From Gemmatimonadota bacterium (GTDB lineage: Bacteria; Gemmatimonadota; Gemmatimonadetes; Gemmatimonadales; Gemmatimonadaceae): 52,302 bases of DNA. Shown here one piece after another: positions 49,742 through 52,302 of the stretch (the first letter of the stretch is position 1; each line of letters starts with the position of its first letter). A program made the translations under genes and the position numbers. The notes below the pieces were generated by a model. That model saw nothing but the letters and a program-made list of their open reading frames with translations. It was not told where the DNA came from and searched no databases. The stretch lies in contig VGVM01000013.1 in assembly GCA_016874035.1 (NCBI GenBank), positions 1 through 52,302 of the forward strand, given 5' to 3'.

Positions 49742-49822
49742 GGCAACCTCCGTGGCTACCAGCGACTACGGAAGCCCCGGGGGATCGGTTCCAGCGCGGC
49801 TGGGCGAGCGGCCCCCAAACGA

Positions 49823-49851
49823 GAGACGCCTCCGCGATGCGGAGGCGTCTC
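49823..49851 (-). terminator. Terminator of rplU-rpmA
   Basis: A perfect 13-base stem, GAGACGCCTCCGC (49823-49835) and its complement (49839-49851), surrounds a 3-base loop, 20 bases after the rpmA stop on the minus strand. Only three T follow, so termination may be imperfect. The rest of the 130-base gap between rpmA and the hypothetical gene shows nothing else. Confidence 0.7.
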
Positions 49852-49871
49852 GATCTTCAGCGAATAGCGCT

Positions 49872-50141
49872 TCAGGCCGCCGTGGTCGCTTCCGGCTGGA
49901 CGCTGACCTTGTAACGCGCCTTGCTCTTGTGCTCGAACTTCACGACGCCGTCCACCAGGGCGAAGATCGTGTAGTCCGTGCCGAGCCCGACGTTCGTGCC
50001 CGGATGCCACTTGGTGCCGCACTGCCGGAGGATGATGTTGCCGGCACGCACGCGCTCGCCGCCGAACTTCTTGATCCCGCGGTACTTCGGGTTCGAGTCG
50101 CGGCCGTTGCGCGAACTGCCTACGCCTTTCTTATGAGCCAT
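49872..50141 (-). CDS. rpmA: 50S ribosomal protein L27
   Basis: L27 reaches the peptidyl-transferase centre with its N-terminal tail. The 89-residue sequence begins [20 protein letters not shown], the uncleaved classic tail with no Firmicutes-type leader, and continues [28 protein letters not shown]. It lies 28 bases after rplU, the usual pairing. Confidence 0.97.
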   Translation of the reverse strand: MAHKKGVGSSRNGRDSNPKYRGIKKFGGERVRAGNIILRQCGTKWHPGTNVGLGTDYTIFALVDGVVKFEHKSKARYKVSVQPEATTAA

Positions 50142-50169
50142 ATCGGTATCCCTGTTGCGAGGTCAGCGG

Positions 50170-50487
50170 TCAGCCAACCGAGACGTCGCTGATACGAACT
50201 TCGGTGAACGCCTGCCGATGCCCCTGCTTGCGGGCGTAGTTCTTGCGGCGGCGGAACTTGAAGACGACGATCTTGTCGCCGAGCCCGTGCTTGACGATCT
50301 CGGCCGTGACCTTGGCGCCCTTGAGCATCGGCGTGCCGGCGCGAACGGCCGTGCCATCCGAAGCGAGCAGGACGTCCTTGAACTCGACCGTGGCGCCAGC
50401 TTCCGCGGTCAGGGTCGGGACGCGGAGCGTCACGCCCTTTTCGGCGCGGAACTGCTTGCCACCAGTCTTGAAGATTGCGTATGCCAT
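50170..50487 (-). CDS. rplU: 50S ribosomal protein L21
   Basis: L21 is a 23S rRNA-binding protein of the large subunit. It is 105 residues and starts MAYAIFKTGGKQFRAEKG, with the conserved FKFRRRKNYARKQGHRQAFTEVRI in the C-terminal half. It is co-transcribed with rpmA from the promoter at 50527-50555, giving a leader of about 30 bases. Confidence 0.97.
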   Translation of the reverse strand: MAYAIFKTGGKQFRAEKGVTLRVPTLTAEAGATVEFKDVLLASDGTAVRAGTPMLKGAKVTAEIVKHGLGDKIVVFKFRRRKNYARKQGHRQAFTEVRISDVSVG

Positions 50488-50526
50488 CGGAAAACCCTGA
50501 AAAGCCCGAAAACGGTAGAGCCCAAA

Positions 50527-50555
50527 AACTTATGCGACAACGGGTTAGGAGTCAA
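50527..50555 (-). promoter_or_regulatory. Putative promoter of rplU-rpmA
   Basis: TTGACT (50555-50550) and TAAGTT (50532-50527) are 17 bases apart on the minus strand, in the 94-base gap after the RNase gene. A predicted start near 50520 fits the short rplU leader. Confidence 0.6.
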
Positions 50556-50581
50556 CGGGGCCGAGCGGCCAATCCCACCCT

Positions 50582-52302
50582 CTAGGCCACCTCATACTGG
50601 CCGGTCACGTCCCGGCCGGCACCCTTCACGACCAGCTTGAACTGGTCGGGCTTGAGCAGCGGGTCGTCGCGCATCTCCACCCGGAAGCCAATCCCCTTCT
50701 CGAGCTTGGGGAACAGGTCCTTCTCATGCTCGATCACGTATAGCGCCGTGTCCGGGTGCAGCTTGACCACGAGGTTGTCCTTGCGCCCTTCGACCGCGAC
50801 GCGTCGGACTGAGCGCTCCATGCGGCGAACGATGGTCTCGGGCGTGAACACTCGCCCGGTGCCTGCACAGGTCGGGCAGGCCTCTGTCATGTTCTGCAGG
50901 TGGCTGGCCCGTACGCGCTGGCGGGTCATCTCGATGAGCCCGAGATCGCTGACCGCGAACGCCTTGGTACGCGCCCGGTCGCGGCCGAGGTGCGTGCGCA
51001 GTTCCTGAAGCACCTTGTCGCGGTTGCCTCGCGTTTCCATATCAATGAAGTCGCACACGATGATCCCGCCAACGTCGCGCAGGCGGATCTGGCGTGCGAC
51101 CTCGCGCGCGGCCTCGATGTTGGTGCGCAGGCTGGTCTTCTCCGGGTCCTTCTTCCCGGTGAACCGGCCCGAGTTCACGTCCACCGACACGAGCGCCTCG
51201 GTGGGCTCGATGATCAGGTAGCCGCCCGAGGGCAGGTCGCAGCGCCGCTTGAAGAGGTCGCGGATTTCCGTCTCGATCTCGGACTTGTCGAACAGCGGCT
51301 CCTTGCCTTCGTACAGGACGGCGCGGTCGAGCAGCTCCGGCGCGATGTTCTTCAGGTACTCGACGATCTCATTGTGGATCTGCTTCGAATCCACGGTGAG
51401 CTTGTCCACCTTGTCGCTGAACAGGTCGCGGATGATGCCGCGCGTCAGCGACGTCTCACGATGGAGCAGCTTGGGCGCCGAGCCGACGAATTTCTGCTTC
51501 TTGTTGATCTTGGCCCACTGCCCCATCAGCGTATTGAGGTCGCGCGTGAGGGTCTCCTGCGTGACGTCCTCGCCGACCGTGCGCACAATGACGCCGCCGG
51601 AGTCCTTGGGCAGCACGCCGGCGACTTGCTGCCGAAGCCGCTGGCGTTCGGCGCGTTCGCCGATCTTCCGGCTCACGCCCACGCGCGACGCAAACGGCAT
51701 GTAAACGAGGAACCGGCCGGCGAGTGAAACCTGCGCCGTGACACGCGGCCCCTTGGTCGAGATTGGCTCCTTCGAGACCTGGACGATCAGCGACTGGCCG
51801 CGCTTGAGCACCTCCTGGATCGGGGGCGGCTCCGCGCGGCGGCGGCGCCCCCGCTGGCCGCGCTGCCCACGCCCGCCCTCGTTCCCCTTTCCATCGCCGG
51901 GCTCCTTGCCGCCACCCTGGCCCTTGCCGCGATCGCCGCGTTGTCCGCGACCGCCGTTCCGCTGCGCGTCGGCCGGCGGAGTTTCAGGCGCCGCGGCATA
52001 CGGCGAGGCGCCTCCGTCGGCGGCTGACTGCGCGGCCTCAACCGCACGATCCGCTTCGTCGGCGACATCGTCGTCGCCGTCATCATCGTCGTCGTCATCG
52101 TCGTCCCCGCCCTCATCGAACACGAGGTCTGACGAGTGGAGGAAGGCGCTCTTCTCGGTGCCGATATCCACGAATACCGCCTGGATACCGGGGAGCACCG
52201 CTTCAACCCTGCCGAGATAGATGTCACCGACCATGCGACGGGCTTCCGGTCGGTCCACCTGCAACTCAACGAGCTTGTCGTCCTCCAGGATCGCCACGCG
52301 AA
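50582..52302 (-). CDS. Rne/Rng-family ribonuclease (N-terminus cut by window edge)
   Basis: The reading frame is open to the window edge; the last codons read as R-V-A-I-L-E-D, the family's RVA(L/I)LEDG start region, so the true start lies outside. The visible 573 codons include an S1 domain (GDIYLGRVEAVLPGIQAVFVDIG), catalytic DNase I-like domain (SVDVNSGRFTG), the zinc-link CPTCAGTGRV and an RNase G-like C-terminus. A low-complexity insert of about 95 residues splits the S1 domain: an Asp run, then Gly/Arg/Lys-rich repeats (RGQRGDRGKGQGGG). This enzyme processes rRNA and degrades mRNA. It lies upstream of rplU-rpmA. Confidence 0.94.
   Translation of the reverse strand, partial: RVAILEDDKLVELQVDRPEARRMVGDIYLGRVEAVLPGIQAVFVDIGTEKSAFLHSSDLVFDEGGDDDDDDDDDGDDDVADEADRAVEAAQSAADGGASPYAAAPETPPADAQRNGGRGQRGDRGKGQGGGKEPGDGKGNEGGRGQRGQRGRRRRAEPPPIQEVLKRGQSLIVQVSKEPISTKGPRVTAQVSLAGRFLVYMPFASRVGVSRKIGERAERQRLRQQVAGVLPKDSGGVIVRTVGEDVTQETLTRDLNTLMGQWAKINKKQKFVGSAPKLLHRETSLTRGIIRDLFSDKVDKLTVDSKQIHNEIVEYLKNIAPELLDRAVLYEGKEPLFDKSEIETEIRDLFKRRCDLPSGGYLIIEPTEALVSVDVNSGRFTGKKDPEKTSLRTNIEAAREVARQIRLRDVGGIIVCDFIDMETRGNRDKVLQELRTHLGRDRARTKAFAVSDLGLIEMTRQRVRASHLQNMTEACPTCAGTGRVFTPETIVRRMERSVRRVAVEGRKDNLVVKLHPDTALYVIEHEKDLFPKLEKGIGFRVEMRDDPLLKPDQFKLVVKGAGRDVTGQYEVA

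Noticed and set aside
49478-49867. Plus-strand 129-codon frame opposite the hypothetical coiled-coil gene
   Set aside because: It crosses the rpmA terminator hairpin and has no ribosome site. The minus frame has helical heptad-like composition and a typical start.

Overview
This is a GC-rich bacterial chromosome segment, tightly packed and almost entirely housekeeping. Most genes lie on the minus strand and many are joined by 1-4 base start/stop overlaps (ATGA, GTGA, TAATG). The gene content and style suggest Gemmatimonadota, which is an inference that a 16S or marker-gene tree would have to confirm. The signs are a 14-gene nuo operon with a short NuoG, secreted tandem amidohydrolases, a TonB-plug outer-membrane protein, and an ECF sigma/anti-sigma/LTXXQ-type triad. 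I see no prophage, insertion sequence, CRISPR array or genomic island, and no stretch above about 300 bases lacks a gene.

Layout in window coordinates. 1-2137: a UPF0182 membrane protein (cut by the window edge) and a phosphomannomutase/phosphoglucomutase. 2197-16584: complete complex I, nuoA to nuoN, read from right to left. In front of it are a promoter (16627-16656) and an 18-base palindrome (16600-16617) that fits the operator of the NADH-sensing repressor Rex. 16677-19639: a membrane-anchored glutamate-synthase-like FMN protein, a DUF4342 protein and malate dehydrogenase. 19698-21751: moaD-moaE-moaA for molybdopterin, then an HU-type protein with its own terminator. 21836-26400: carA, secG, tpiA, pgk, gapA (lower glycolysis). 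26434-36595: comF, aroE, an arginine/tyrosine phosphatase, a Sua5/TsaC protein, ispD, radA, dnaB, a family 4-type uracil-DNA glycosylase, coaBC, rpoZ, gmk and yicC.

36646-43803: an outer-membrane plug/barrel protein that probably starts at CTG, leucyl aminopeptidase, NADP isocitrate dehydrogenase, two PLP aminotransferases and tRNA-Leu(CAA), which sits 3 bases from the aminotransferase start codon. 43895-45724: LTXXQ-like periplasmic protein, anti-sigma factor, ECF sigma factor. 45798-49335 on the plus strand: a glycerophosphodiester phosphodiesterase and two secreted amidohydrolases, the second of which lacks the metal ligands. 49373-52302: a small coiled-coil protein, L27, L21 and an RNase E/G protein cut by the window edge.

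The main metabolic link is redox: malate and isocitrate dehydrogenases and GAPDH make reduced cofactor, complex I oxidises NADH, and the palindrome before nuoA could tie nuo expression to the NADH/NAD+ ratio. I found no clearly new multi-gene system. The most distinctive points are the Rex-like site, a His-rich insert in NuoL, the short N7-bearing NuoG, the tRNA-mRNA junction, the probable CTG start, the inactive-looking amidohydrolase partner and a low-complexity insert in the RNase E/G S1 domain.
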